Shown here one piece after another: positions 43,359 through 54,520 of a stretch of 64,000 bases of DNA. Within the stretch, counting starts at the first letter, position 1, and each line of letters starts with the position of its first letter. Origin of the DNA: Pyronema omphalodes (lineage: Eukaryota; Ascomycota; Pezizomycetes; Pezizales; Pyronemataceae); contig JAJJXM010000035.1 in assembly GCA_024516155.1 (NCBI GenBank), forward strand, positions 434,001 through 498,000. The letters run 5' to 3'. A program made the position numbers and the translations under genes. The notes below the pieces were generated by a model. That model made no database searches and had not been told where the DNA came from. It was given only the letters and a program-made list of their open reading frames with translations.

Positions 43359-44152
43359 ATGCTCCACAACCTGTGGTTCTACGAATTCATCAATGTATTA
43401 CCGATTTTCCCTTCCCTCGAAAACCCAGTCGTCCTCGACGAAATTGAAATTGCTCGACAACTCGGAAACGAATACTCAGCAACTCGAATCCAATATAACG
43501 ACGAAACCAACATCTGGCACCTCCGTTAATCCCTCGAAATGGACCAAAATGACAAGGTCGTTGTGGCCCTGCACCTTAACGAAGCCGAGAGGCTGGAGGT
43601 CGCACAGGACCCCATGAAGATGAAACTGGTCCGCAACGCTGTAAAGGAATACGAATGAGACTGTCAACTTAGAGACGACCTCCCAGTTGAACGAACAGAA
43701 GCCCGAAAGGATAACTCCCTCTACGCCCAACGAATTACCGATTTGGAGAGGGATCTCGGAAGCGCCAACGCCTCCGTTCGACTCCTACAAGCCCTTACGA
43801 AGAACGGTCCCCTTCTGAATACCCGTCCTATTCGAATTACCCCACCCACCTGTGTTTTCTGGTGAACGCCAGGAACTATTGAACTTCATTTCGAAATTCA
43901 GATCTGAGCTCGCCGGAGACTCCTCCCGTTTTACCGATGATCAACATAAGCTACGTTACACTGATGGATATCTCAAAGGCAAGGCCCAGAATCAAATTCA
44001 ACCTTACGTCCTTACAGATAAGATTAAGCTTAAGGACGTTGAGGCTCTCATTACAATTCTGGAAGCTGCCATCGGAGATCATGATCAAGTTGGAACTGCA
44101 TCTGCGGCATTGGATAATCTTCAACAGGGCAACCGTGAGTTTAGCCAATATT
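43359..44152 (+). pseudogene. gag of gypsy-B, duplicated copy
   Basis: Second copy of 36189-36981 with the same TAA and TGA stops and a few substitutions. It has an extra T near 43831 (CCTATTCGAAT against CCTATCGAAT) that shifts the frame. It ends at the same ATATT site, occupied here by a solo LTR; gag continues at 44690. Confidence 0.85.
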
Positions 44153-44684
44153 TGTCAAGGAACTAAGAATGGACGTTCGAGGAACACACTGAACACTACC
44201 GGCAGGGGGGACTAGGCGTGTTCCGCGATACGGGAACGGAAGGCAAGGACCGAAGTGCACGACAGACGGACGGCACACGAGACAAGGACAGGGACAAGGA
44301 CAAGGATAACGTGAGACTTGAGAAGAGGAGTCTTTTTTTAAAGGACAAGGAAAAGACACAAGACGTTCGATGGAGAACTCAACGACGGGGAGGCAAGCCT
44401 CCTTATGTACAAAGGGGCGGCCAGCAGTCTTGCTGGGCCGTCATCCAACATCGCTACATGACATCTTCCGTTCTCCATCATTTCACCTGCGACGCCACAG
44501 CTCTCCAGCTCATGGTACGTCATCCATCATCAGTCAGTCCATCAACAACAACGGCACAGCACACATGACAACACAACGACAACACAACACAACACGGCAA
44601 GACAACGGCACGACGACAATCACAACAACGACAACACAATGGTGACGCAACAACACAATGGCTCGTCAGCCGTGTGCCGTGACA
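44153..44684 (-). repeat. Solo LTR of gypsy-C in gypsy-B gag
   Basis: 532 bp, TGTCA...TGACA ends, flanked by ATATT on both sides (44148-44152 and 44685-44689). Removal rejoins gag in frame (FSQYYAEFQRL). A solo LTR arises by recombination between the two LTRs of a full element. Confidence 0.9.
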
Positions 44685-44689
44685 ATATT

Positions 44690-45195
44690 ACGCAGAATTC
44701 CAACGATTAATGGCTATCTTGAACTACGATGAGAACGCAAAGAAGGCTGCTCTGAAGCGTGGACTCCCTTGAGAGCTTCAGACCAGTCTTGTTTACCAAG
44801 CCGAAGAACCTCAGAACTTCACCAAGTTTGTGGATCTTGGTATGAAGCTAGATTATAGAATTCGAGCTCATTCAAACACCACAAAACGGCACGTGCCTTC
44901 GGTCCCCAGTCGTTCCAGCTCTACGCCGTCATGCCTGGCGTCCCACCCAACGAATACCAATAGTGGTAATTACGGATCGGCCCACATGGACCTATCAGCT
45001 TCGCAAAAGGCTCAGAACCAACGCCGTCGTCATGAACGAACGGCTAAGGGACTTTGTCTTTACTGCGGATCAGCCGATCATTTCAAAAACGAATGCTCTA
45101 CGTTGGCAGCACCAACTCCCTAAGATTCGCCTAGCCGCCGCCGAGGTTTTGGATAACCCAACAAACCCCGACGTCGACCAGAGAAAAGAGTAGTC
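44690..45195 (+). pseudogene. gag of gypsy-B, C-terminal part with zinc knuckle
   Basis: Continues the capsid (AEFQRLMAILNYDENAKKAA), has a TGA near 44770, then FVDLGMKLDYRIR and a zinc knuckle CLYCGSADHFKNEC (45054-45095), intact. Stop at 45121-45123. The gag-pol transition lies between 45123 and 45286. Confidence 0.75.
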
Positions 45196-45285
45196 CATCA
45201 ACAGCCTGTTGGCTCTGTTGTTGGACCAGCCCCTGCCTCGTCTTTCGTTTCATCACAGGAAATCGTTTACGTATCGGCTAGTTCT

Positions 45286-47612
45286 TTGTCAAGTAAACAA
45301 GAAAACGAATTGGATGGGAATCATTTGGTCGTGCCATGTACACTATCTGAACACAATACCAAAATCGATACTCATGCTCTCGTAGACTGCGGATGCTCAG
45401 GAATTTCCTTCATGAACGAAGACTTCGCACGCCAACACAACTTTCCCCGTTATCAATTAAAAAACCCCAAAATGGTTGAATCAATCGATGGTCGACCTAT
45501 TTCATCAGGAGACATCACCGAATACGTTGAAGTCGAATGTACAATAGGAGACCATCATGAATTACTAACTGCTTACGTTACTCGGCTTGGTCATTATCCC
45601 CTCGTTTTAGGAATCCCTTGGCTTCGTAAACACGATGTTACAATAAACTTCGCCGACAACGATATCAAATTCTCTTCACCGAACTGTCTCCCCCACCAAA
45701 CCACGTTAACACCCACCCCTGTTAAGGGTATTGCCCCGAAACAACGAAATATGATCTGTGCTATTTCAGCTACGACGTTTCGGCGAATCGTAAACAATGC
45801 CATAATCGTTACGGAAAAGTCGAACAATTCTCCTTGTCGTTGAATGAAATCACCACAGCTCTTCAACCACAGAAAGAGGAACCAGATCTTAAAACTATTG
45901 TACCACCAGAATATCACCAGTACTTGGGAATCTTCGAAAAAGTCAACGCCGATAAGTTACCGCCCCATCGACCGTCGGATCACACGATATCACTCGTCGA
46001 TGGTTTTCAGCCTCCCTTCGGTCCTCTTTACTCCCTATCACGTCCAGAGTGGGAGGAATTGAAACGATGGTTAGATGAAAACCTTACGAAAGGTTTCATT
46101 CGTGCCTCCTCATCTCCAGCGGCTTCTCACATTCTTTTGGCAAAGAAAGGTGATGGTTCGCTGCGTTTGGTAGTCGATTACCGTGGAATCAACGCCGGAA
46201 CAATAAAGAACCGCTACCCCCTCCCCCTGATGCAGGATACCTTAATGAACCTTTCACGAGCTAAGTGGTTCACTAAGCTCGACATTAGGGGTGCGTATAA
46301 TTCAATACGTATGGCAAATGGGGAAGAATGGAAAACTGCTTTTCGTACCCGGTACGGATTATTCGAATCAGTGGTTATGCCCTTTGGGCTTACCAATGCC
46401 CCTGCAACATTTCAGAATTTCATGAACGACGTATTGGAACTGTACCTTCATCGATTCTGTACTGCCTATTTGGATGACACCCTGATCTATTCGGATAATC
46501 TCGAAGAACATAAACAACATGTTAAATTGATCCTCGAAGCATTTGAAAAAGCAGGGTTACATCTCAAACCAGAGAAATGCTAGTTCCATCAGAAGGAAGT
46601 AAAGTACTTAGGACTCATCGTTAGTACAGAAGGAATAAAGATGGACCCTGAGAAGATTACTGCAGTTCGAGATTGGGAATCTCCCCGGAACCTCAAAGAT
46701 GTTAGAGCATTTTTGGGTTTTGCAAATTTCTATCGACGTTTCGTTAAGAACTATTCAAAAATAGTCCAACCTCTCACGTTACTCACACGAAAAGGAGTTC
46801 CTTTCGTCTGGTCGGAACCCCAGCAACAGGCCTTTGAGGAATTGAAATCGACATTTACATGCGCCCCCGTTCTGGCTCGTTTCGACCCAGACCGGGATGT
46901 TATTGTCGAAACCGAGGCTTCCGATTATGTCTCTGCTGGAGTACTTTCTCAGCACGATAACGAGGCCATCTTACATCCTATTGCTTACTTCTCAAAGAAA
47001 CATTCCCCCGCCGAATGTAATTATGAGATATATGATAAAGAACTCATGGCTATCGTCCGGGCCTTCGAAGAATGGCGTCCCGAATCGCAGTCTGTTAATC
47101 ACCCAATTCGAGTATTGTCACATCATAAGAATCTGCAATATTTTACTTCGACAAAGCTCTTGAACGGCCGTCAAGCCCGTTGGTCCCAGTTTTTGTCTCA
47201 GTTTAAATTCAAGATTGTTTACCGCCCTGGTACCGCAGGCGCTAAACCAGACGCACTGACTCGTCAATCCGGAGATCTGCCTAAAGAGGGGGATGAACGC
47301 TCCCTAGAGAACCATACAACGATCATTAAGCCGGAGAATATCCTTCACGTTGCGGCTGTTACCTCCAGTAATCAACAAACAACAACGCATTTGCAACAAA
47401 CAATAATACAGGACCCACAACAAACAAACCCCACCTTATGCCAGCTCTTCACGGAAGCCTACGATAAAGACCCATTCCCTACTAAGGTTATTGAAATGCT
47501 AAACAATAACACTCGTTATTGTAAAGACATGACATTAGCAGAACGTACAGTAAACAATAACCGTTTGCTCTACCGGGGATGTTTTTGGGTGCCGAATTAC
47601 GAATGTCTTTGA
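45286..47612 (+). pseudogene. pol of gypsy-B: protease, reverse transcriptase, RNase H
   Basis: Protease ALVDCGCSGISFMN keeps the Asp. A frameshift near 45834-45843 leads to RT: KGFIRASSSPAASHILLAKK, NRYPLPLMQDTL, VVMPFGLTNAPATFQ and YLDDTLIYSD (catalytic pair intact). TAG at 46581-46583 (EKC-stop-FHQKEV) interrupts the RT thumb. RNase H follows from 46584 ([20 protein letters not shown], with Glu after VET where gypsy-C has Asp) and ends at TGA 47610-47612. Three breaks make it non-functional. Confidence 0.85.
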
Positions 47613-48948
47613 CTATACCTAATGCAACAACACCACGACTCTCCTACGGCTGGACGTTCAGGTAGATCTAAAACATTAGCATACCTTTCAAGAAGCTATA
47701 TGTGGCCCCAGATGAGAACAGACGTGGAAAGATATATTCGAAATTGTCATACCTATCAACTTTCGAAACCTACCTGACATGCCCCGTTTGGTATTCTACG
47801 CCCACTACCTATTCCAGAAAGACCCTGGCAGGACATATCAATGGACTTCGTAACAGGATTACCATGGTCTAATGGGTGTGATGCAATTTGGGTAGTTGTG
47901 GACAGATTAACCAAAGAACGACACCTAATTGCCTGTCGAACGGATATCGACGCAAAGGAATTATCGTCTTTGTTTATTACCCACATCTTCCGATGGCATG
48001 GACTTCCCCTTACCATTATCTCTGATCGAGGACCCCAATTCGCTGCTTTGTTTTGGAAGAATCTCTGTCGACGTTTGGGAATCGAGCCCCGATTATCGAC
48101 GGCATTCCATCCACAAACGGACGGTCAAACAGAACGGATGAACGCTATTATGGAACAATACCTCCGAGCCCACGTCAACTATCTCCAAGATGATTGGGCT
48201 GATTGGTTACCATGAGCAGAATTCGCTGCGAATAACCAAGCATCTGGGACAACGGGAACTTCCCCGTGCTTTGCTAATGAAGCATTTGACCCCGGTTGCC
48301 AATTCGATTTACTCCTAGCAGCTACGAATGATGTTAACGATTGACGGGCCCTCACAACTTCGAAAACCCTCGCCGAAATCCATAACCATCTACGAGCTGA
48401 AATCAATAGAGCCAATCGACGTTATCAAGAGAATGCCAATAAACATCAAACTCCCGTCACCGACTTATCAGCCTGGAGATTTGGTATGGATGAATGCTCG
48501 CAATTGGAAAACTCGTCGACCCTCCCGGAAGTTACACAACCAACGTTACGGACCCCTCAAGAATATCGCCGAAGTATCCCTCTATGCCTACCGATTAGAA
48601 CTACCCCCGACGATGAAATGCCATAACGTTCAACATGTTTCCCTATTGGAACCCGCTGCCAATCACCCTTACCCCGGTCAACAATCAGACCCACCACCCC
48701 CGGTGGAAATCGACGGTGAAGACGAATACTTCATCGAAGCTATCCTCGACTCCCGAATTCACAGGAAGAAACTTCAGTACATGGTTAAATGGGTCGGATA
48801 CGATATGCCCGATTAGGAACCCGCCGAACTTCATTCCGACAGTAAAGCCGTTGACAACTTCCATAAAAAGTACCCCGATAAACCGGGACCCCTCACTGAC
48901 TTATCTTAGAAGTTACTTCGTCAGAGCTCAGTCCAAGAAGGGGGATCC
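47613..48948 (+). pseudogene. pol of gypsy-B: integrase and chromodomain
   Basis: Integrase zinc finger: RNCHTYQLSKP, where the last Cys of the HHCC finger is Tyr (CHIC in gypsy-C). The catalytic triad is kept: D in [10 protein letters not shown] in [10 protein letters not shown] in [12 protein letters not shown]. Stops occur after QLSKPT, at DWADWLP and at NDVND, and a frameshift lies near 48350-48480. The chromodomain (EDEYFIEAILDSR, LQYMVKWVGYDMPD) is followed by TAG where gypsy-C has TWEPE. The polypurine tract and the 3' LTR follow. Confidence 0.85.
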
Positions 48949-50082
48949 TGTCACGGCTCGAGAATTATTACCTTCCCCCTCCTCGTCACCCATTCACCTA
49001 TTATCATTCGCTTCATTATTCAGACTCGTTTGTTTATTTATTTCTATTATCCTTCGGTCTTCGATCATCGCTCATCACTCGCCTGGGTTAGGGTTACGCT
49101 CAATTCACAAATTGTCAAAAAGGTCACGTGACCTATCCCCAGGGTTAGGGGTCTGCTCGGATCCCTTTTCGGAAATTCCATACCTACGGACTACCGATCA
49201 TCTTATCCGATTAGATAAGATCGGTCACGTGTCTCTTATCAGTAGTAGATCAGTATGCACGCGCACTGGTCTACTAATGCGCGCACCCGTGACTAGGGCT
49301 AGCGCACGATCATCTTATCGATAAGATCAGATGTAGTCATGTGACCTTATCAGTATTGCACCATCGTTCCAATCGCAGCTGATCTGGATTCACGTGACTA
49401 GGGTTAGGGTTGCACCCGCACGCACACAAACTAGGGTTAGGTTTGTGACCGTACGCGCACAGCTAGGGTTATGGTTAGGGACGCACGCGCACGACTAGGG
49501 CTACGGAAGCGCGCGCGTGACTACGCTTAGGGTTACGCTAGCGCGCACGCGAAGTACGCTACCGCGCACGCAAGTTACGCTATGGTGCACGAGAGATACG
49601 CTAACTAGCACGCGAGGAGGCTGTGCACGCGAACACGCTAATTTGGTACGAAGGCGCTAGCGCGGCTAGAATGCACAACCGCGACTGCGTTGTTTACTTA
49701 GTTATTTTTCGGGGAAACTCTGCAAATAGTGGCTCGGCGTGTAGGGAGGAAAAATTGTATATAAGAGGATTGTTTCTTTGTTTGTTTATTTTGTTTTTCT
49801 TTTCTCCTTACACAGTTATTTGTTTATTTACAAATTCAAATACTTTGTCGATCTTTGTTTACGTCCTCGTTCTCGTCCCCGTCTTTGGATCTCTTTGTCC
49901 CTTGAAATCTTTGTTTATTTCCTTAACTTCTAGACCCAGAAATCTCTAAGTTGATGCTCGACACAGCTTAAGAGTTTAATGTTGAAGTTATTATAAGGTT
50001 ATCTTCATTGAACTCAAGAGTGGATAGTTGAGAAGAGCCCTCAGGTTCTCCGTCAGCTATCTCTCCCTTGTTCGCTGTTACA
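48949..50082 (+). repeat. 3' LTR of gypsy-B (1134 bp)
   Basis: Pairs with 35034-36126. It is ~41 bp longer, mostly from additional TACGCTA-type tandem units (49520-49620). Telomere-like motif is better preserved here (AGGGTTAGGGG at 49140-49150; CTAGGGTTAGGGTTGCAC near 49399-49416). Confidence 0.88.
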
Positions 50083-50087
50083 CTGTG
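50083..50087 (+). repeat. Right 5-bp target duplication of gypsy-B
   Basis: CTGTG, identical to 35029-35033. Confidence 0.85.
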
Positions 50088-51252
50088 GATCTCCGCCACT
50101 TGTACCCCCAAACGTGCCAGTGAAATCATTGAACTCATCGAACAACACCAATGGACACTTACATCAGTTCCTGACGTCCCAACACTACTACAATCATGGA
50201 CGCACCTCATCCATGCTGGATCTGACCCTAGCTTCACCCCAGATGGCCGAAGAGACCGTCCATTGGGCGATCGATGACAACATCGCCACGGGATCTGATC
50301 ATGAGGTAATACGATTCGAGGTACGACCGTGCACCCCGACGCCGAGATTGAACCACCTAGCTCCCGACTGAACTGGCTCAGAACGGACTGGGAACTCTTC
50401 TCCGACACCCTCCGAACATTGTGCTCCGCCGTCTCAGCCACATGGAAATGCTATCAAGAAAGCCCGACACACGACAACCTGGATGCATGGGCGGCCGAAA
50501 TGAGGGACTCCATATTGAAGGCCGCAAACGCTGCCACCCCGCTGTTAAATATCACCCCGTGCTCCAAACGCTGGTGGACCCCAGAGGTCACAGAAGCACG
50601 GAAACAAATGACAAGAGCGAGGAGGCGATGGAAAAACTGCCCCACTGATGACGCTCACTCCACATACAACCAGCTTGGTGACGAGTACCATACAGTCATA
50701 CGTGCAGCGAAGGATGCCAAATGGAAAGAATACCTGTCCCGAGCTGAAGGGCCAGACGTATGGCAGGCCTTCAGATACACTAACCCCCGCCGCGCCCAAC
50801 TGACCCCGATCATTCGTGCAACAATAGATGGCCAAGAGGTAATGTGCAGCTCATTTGCCACCAAAGTGAATGCCTTTCAGCAATTGTTCCCGCCCCCGCT
50901 ACCCCCACCTCCAGCTTCCATCCTCCCCCAACGCCGTCGCCTGCCCTGGAACACGTTTACACTGGAGGAAGTGCGACACGCCATATTCTCCTCCTCGCCG
51001 TCAAAAGTTCCGGGACCTGATGGAATAACGTTCCTATGCCTCCGCCAAGTACACACCGCAGTTCAGAAACATATCGACCTGCTGTACGCTACATTGGGGA
51101 CGGTAGGTTATCACCCTCGATGCTGGCGCCAGGCCACTACTGTCATCATCCCGAAGCCCAATAAACCGGACTACAGCAACCTCAAGGCCTACCGACCGAT
51201 GGCATCATTGAACTGCCTGGGCCAAACTCTTGAAAAACTGATGGCCTCACGC
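50088..51252 (+). pseudogene. LINE-2 ORF2: end of endonuclease and start of RT
   Basis: Resumes the endonuclease after gypsy-B (EIIELIEQHQWTLTSVPDVP), with a frameshift near 50200, then MLDLTLASPQM, ATGSDHEVIRF and RLNWLRTDWELFSDTLRTL. The RT N-terminus has KEYLSRAEGPDVWQAFRYTN, SPSKVPGPDGITFLCLR and AYRPMASLNCLGQTLEKLMA. It is broken at 51252 by a solo LTR; the frame resumes at 51792. Confidence 0.8.
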
Positions 51253-51786
51253 TGTCAGGGACTAAGAACGGACATTCGAAGAACACACTGAACACTACCG
51301 GGCAGGGGGGCACTAGGCGGGTTCCGGGACACGGAAACGGAAGGACAAGAACCGATGTGCACCACAGACGGCCGGCACACTAGACAAGGACAGGAACAAG
51401 GACAGGAATGACGTGAGTCTTGAGAAGAGAAATCTTATTAAAGGTCGAGGGAAAGACACAAGACGGTCGATGGAGAACTCAACGACGGGGAGGCAAGCCT
51501 CCTTATGTACAGAGGGCGGCCAGAACTCTTGCTGGGCCGTCATCCAACATCGCTACATCAACAGCTTCCGTTCTGCATCATTGAACCTGCGACGCCACAG
51601 CTTCTACGGCTCGTGGTACGTCATCCATCATCAATCGATCAATCATCAACAACGGCACGGCACACACAACAACACATCGACAACACAACACGGCACAACG
51701 ACGACAATGGAATGACGGCAACAACAACAACGACGACGCCATGGTGACGCAACAACACAACGGCTCGTCAGCCGTGTGCCGTGACA
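51253..51786 (-). repeat. Solo LTR of gypsy-C in the LINE-2 RT gene
   Basis: 534 bp, begins TGTCAGGGACTAAG and ends GCCGTGTGCCGTGACA on the plus strand. It is more diverged than the other C LTRs. Flanked by CACGC (51248-51252) and CTCGC (51787-51791), one mismatch. Removal restores the RT frame (MASR-LAAMAE). Confidence 0.85.
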
Positions 51787-52400
51787 CTCGCCTGGCAGCC
51801 ATGGCAGAGACTCACGACCTGCTACACAAGCATCAGATAGGCGGACGCCCACAACAGTCAGCCATCGACGCCACAATGGCATTGGTCCACGATGTCGAGA
51901 TTGGCAAATCGCAAGGAGTGCTAACCTCTTCCCTCTTCCTCGATGTACGCGGAGCATCTGATAACGTGTCTGCTGACCGCCTCAACAAAACCTTAACACA
52001 GTTAGCATGCCCCCTACTGGTGATTTCGTGGTGCAAGTCCTTCCTCGAAGAACGAACAATCTCCCTCGCATTCGATGGACAGACAGACGCCCAACGCCCA
52101 GTGAACATCGGCATCCCTCAGGGCTCCCCCGCATCGCGGATCCTTTTCTTGCTTTACCTGCGACCACTTTTTGATGCCATAGAAAATACACACCGACACG
52201 CTCAGACGCCTAGCTACATCGCCGATGTGGCAATCGTCGTTCAGGGATGAACGAGGAAGGACAACGCCCGCGCACTGGAAAAGATCAACGCAACGGCATT
52301 CAGATGGCCGAGCGAAAACGCAGTGGCATTCAACGACGCAGAGTCGGAGCTTATCCACTTTCACTGGGCCTGCGCCAACACAATCACAGATGAAGGAAAG
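51787..52400 (+). pseudogene. LINE-2 ORF2: reverse transcriptase catalytic part
   Basis: Carries LHKHQIGGRPQQSAIDATMA, LFLDVRGASDNV and IGIPQGSPASRILFLLYLRP. The catalytic box reads PSYIADVAIV, with Ala replacing the first Asp of YIDD, so polymerase activity should be lost. A TGA follows at 52248-52250 and the frame shifts before the next part. Confidence 0.8.
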
Positions 52401-53872
52401 TGAAGTTGCCACACGGTACTGTGGTCACTCCGGGTACACAGGGAGGAGAGAAGGATGTCGTACGATGGATAGGGATTCACTTAGATACAAAACTTACCTT
52501 TAGACAACATGTAGCTAAAAGAATGATGGCCGGGCGGAGGACACTGAATGCACTGTGCAGATTAGCACGGTATGAAACAGGTCTGTCCCCTTCCGCGACG
52601 AGAATGATCTACCAGGCGTGTGCACAGTCGAGATCAGACTTTGGTTCAGAGATTTGGTGGACACAACAGAGAGACCTTTCCCACGCCCTCCAAACACAGC
52701 AAAACACAGCCCTCCAGAGAATACTCAACACTTCCACCTCTACGCCCGTCTTGGCGATCCACAACGAGACGGCACTCCGTCCGGTAGCAACCCGTCTGGA
52801 TAACCGACAACGGAAGTACGCCCTTTGGATCCTCACCCTACCAACATCACACCCCGTTGTCACACGATGCCCAGTATCCTTCCCAGACCCGGGCACCAAT
52901 GAAGCATCCATCGAGACCAAGGCCGAGTACGACCACCAGTGCCACACTCCTGTGAAAGCCCCTTCGCACCTCCTCCACACAATACGGACACTCTCCCCAT
53001 GGATCCAACCCAACGAGGAAATCGAAAACACCACCCAGCGCGCACAGGAAGATGAACTGGCCCACACAATCACCATCGAGGTCTCGTCCTCCGCGAAGTC
53101 CGAAGCCGCCAACGAACAACTGCTCCTCACCCACACCCTCCCTCAATGCCCCAACACCATCCTTGTCTACACAGATGGTTCCCAACTCACTGACAGACAC
53201 ATTCATATTTTCACTGATAACCAAGCTGCGATACGACGCGCGTCCCACCTCCAGAAGGGACCCAGTCAACCAGCTGCCTGCGACATCCACGCAACAGCTC
53301 AAGAACTCGAAAACCTCGGAACGTCCGTCACAATCCACTGGGTACCGGGATACACAGACATCCCCGGAAATGAAACAGCCGACGAACTCGCACGCATGGC
53401 CACAACAATGCCCCCTCGACGTCGAATGCCAGTCTCCCTCACCTGGCTACACCGCCGAGCCCGGGAACGTTACACCGAGGAATGGACCAACTGGTTCGCC
53501 TCCCCCGCACAACGGTGGACATACTCTGCGCCTCACCGACAACGAATGGACTCAGCGTACACCGACTACCCCCGCTGGATCTCCACGGCTATCCTGGGCC
53601 TGCGCACTGGTCACGGCTACTTCCTGAACTACCTTGCCCAGCCTCCGACCGACGCATACCCGTCTCCGGCATGCCTGTGCCCAGTACACCCTCCTCAGAC
53701 ACCGAAGCATCTCCTCCTCAGCTGCCCTGAATTCCAGAACGCCCGAATGACACTGAGAAAGGACCTCAAACTTCAACATAACTCCCGGCTCAACCTACGC
53801 CTTATTTTGGATACCCCCACTGGAAGGAGGGCTCTCTCTACCTGCATCTCTGACACCAAGGTCGCCACCTAG
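52400..53872 (+). pseudogene. LINE-2 ORF2: RT C-terminus, deleted RNase H, C-terminal Cys/His motif
   Basis: A 490-codon open frame. It starts in the RT thumb (LPHGTVVTPG, DVVRWIGIHLD) and runs to the end of ORF2. RNase H begins VYTDGSQLTD but jumps directly to RHIHIFTDNQAAIRRA. By comparison with LINE-3 about 60-70 residues are missing, including the second catalytic (Glu) segment. The rest is kept: VTIHWVPGYTDIPGNETADE. The C-terminus has CLCPVHPPQTPKHLLLSC, the conserved Cys/His motif of Tad-like elements. The stop at 53870-53872 appears natural. Confidence 0.85.
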
Positions 53873-54020
53873 CCAGGGCGCACACCAGGTTAAACAGGAC
53901 TCCCAGAAGGGAGCAGACCCCCCTCTACCGCTCACTATGCTGACCACAGTGATTGAAAAACTCCGGCGTGCACTGACCTCGCTTTACATCTAGATAGACT
54001 TTGTGTATTTACACTTGGTT

Positions 54021-54073
54021 TAAAAAAAAAAAAAAAAAAAAACAAAACAACAAAAAAACAAAAAAAAAAAAAA
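54021..54073 (+). repeat. A-rich 3' tail of LINE-2
   Basis: About 53 nt of A with scattered C (AAACAAAACAACAAAAAAAC pattern), after a 150-nt 3' UTR. Confidence 0.85.
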
Positions 54074-54520
54074 ATGAGGAGATATGAAGGAAGTCGGCGA
54101 TGAGGAATGGTGGATGAGGGTAAGGGGAACGGACGGGATGTGGAGCGGATGGGCACGGAGATGAGGGGGGTTTCTACTTACACCTGTGGTTTCTTCATTT
54201 GATTTCGTGTGGTTTTCTCTTGCGGTCTTGGGTTATCTGGGGTTGGAAGGGACGAGGGACGAAAAGGGAAGGAACAGCGGAGAAGGCAGGGACGGCGAGT
54301 AGGAGCGACAGGGGACGGTCTCTTTTGTTCTTTCTTTTGTCCTTTCTTTTGTTTCCAGCGGGCTGAGTAGATTTCCTTTGTTTTAATTGGGCGGCGGTGG
54401 AGTGATGGAGATACCAAAGGGGCGAGAGGCACGCGGGGAAGTAGCAGAGACGGCCGGCGGGCGTTATCTTTTTCTTATGTAAGCGTGGTAAATAAAGGTG
54501 GAAAAACGGATACAAATGGG
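54074..54520. other. Unassigned GC-rich/purine-rich segment
   Basis: No coding region or known element end recognised. A GTAAATAAAGGTGGAAAAACGG stretch (54487 on) resembles the 3' UTR of the ORF1-only family (near 28000), so this may be a degenerate fragment of it. Confidence 0.3.

Larger units (their letters stand above)
35034..50082 (+). mobile_element. Gypsy-B: Ty3/gypsy LTR retrotransposon with nested and duplicated parts
   Basis: Both LTRs (35034-36126 and 48949-50082) and a perfect 5-bp duplication bound the element. The internal part holds gag, protease, RT, RNase H, integrase and a chromodomain (class Metaviridae, chromovirus). Its gag is interrupted at 36982 by gypsy-C, after which a second copy of the B LTR end, leader and gag start follows (42933-44152), then a solo LTR of C, then the rest of the element. 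Many stops make it inactive. Polypurine tract AAGAAGGGGGATCC lies just before the 3' LTR. Confidence 0.88.
34681..54073 (+). mobile_element. LINE-2: 5'-truncated Tad1-like non-LTR element, split by gypsy-B
   Basis: The plus-strand LINE begins within the endonuclease domain, directly abutting the 5' end of LINE-1 (head to head). Its parts are 34681-35028, 50088-51252 and 51787-54073; the rest is inserted DNA (gypsy-B at 35034-50082 and a solo LTR at 51253-51786). It ends in an A-rich tail (54021-54073). It is diverged from LINE-1 and LINE-3 at the protein level, so it is a related but separate subfamily. 5' truncation fits normal target-primed reverse transcription. RT and RNase H are damaged. 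Confidence 0.8.
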
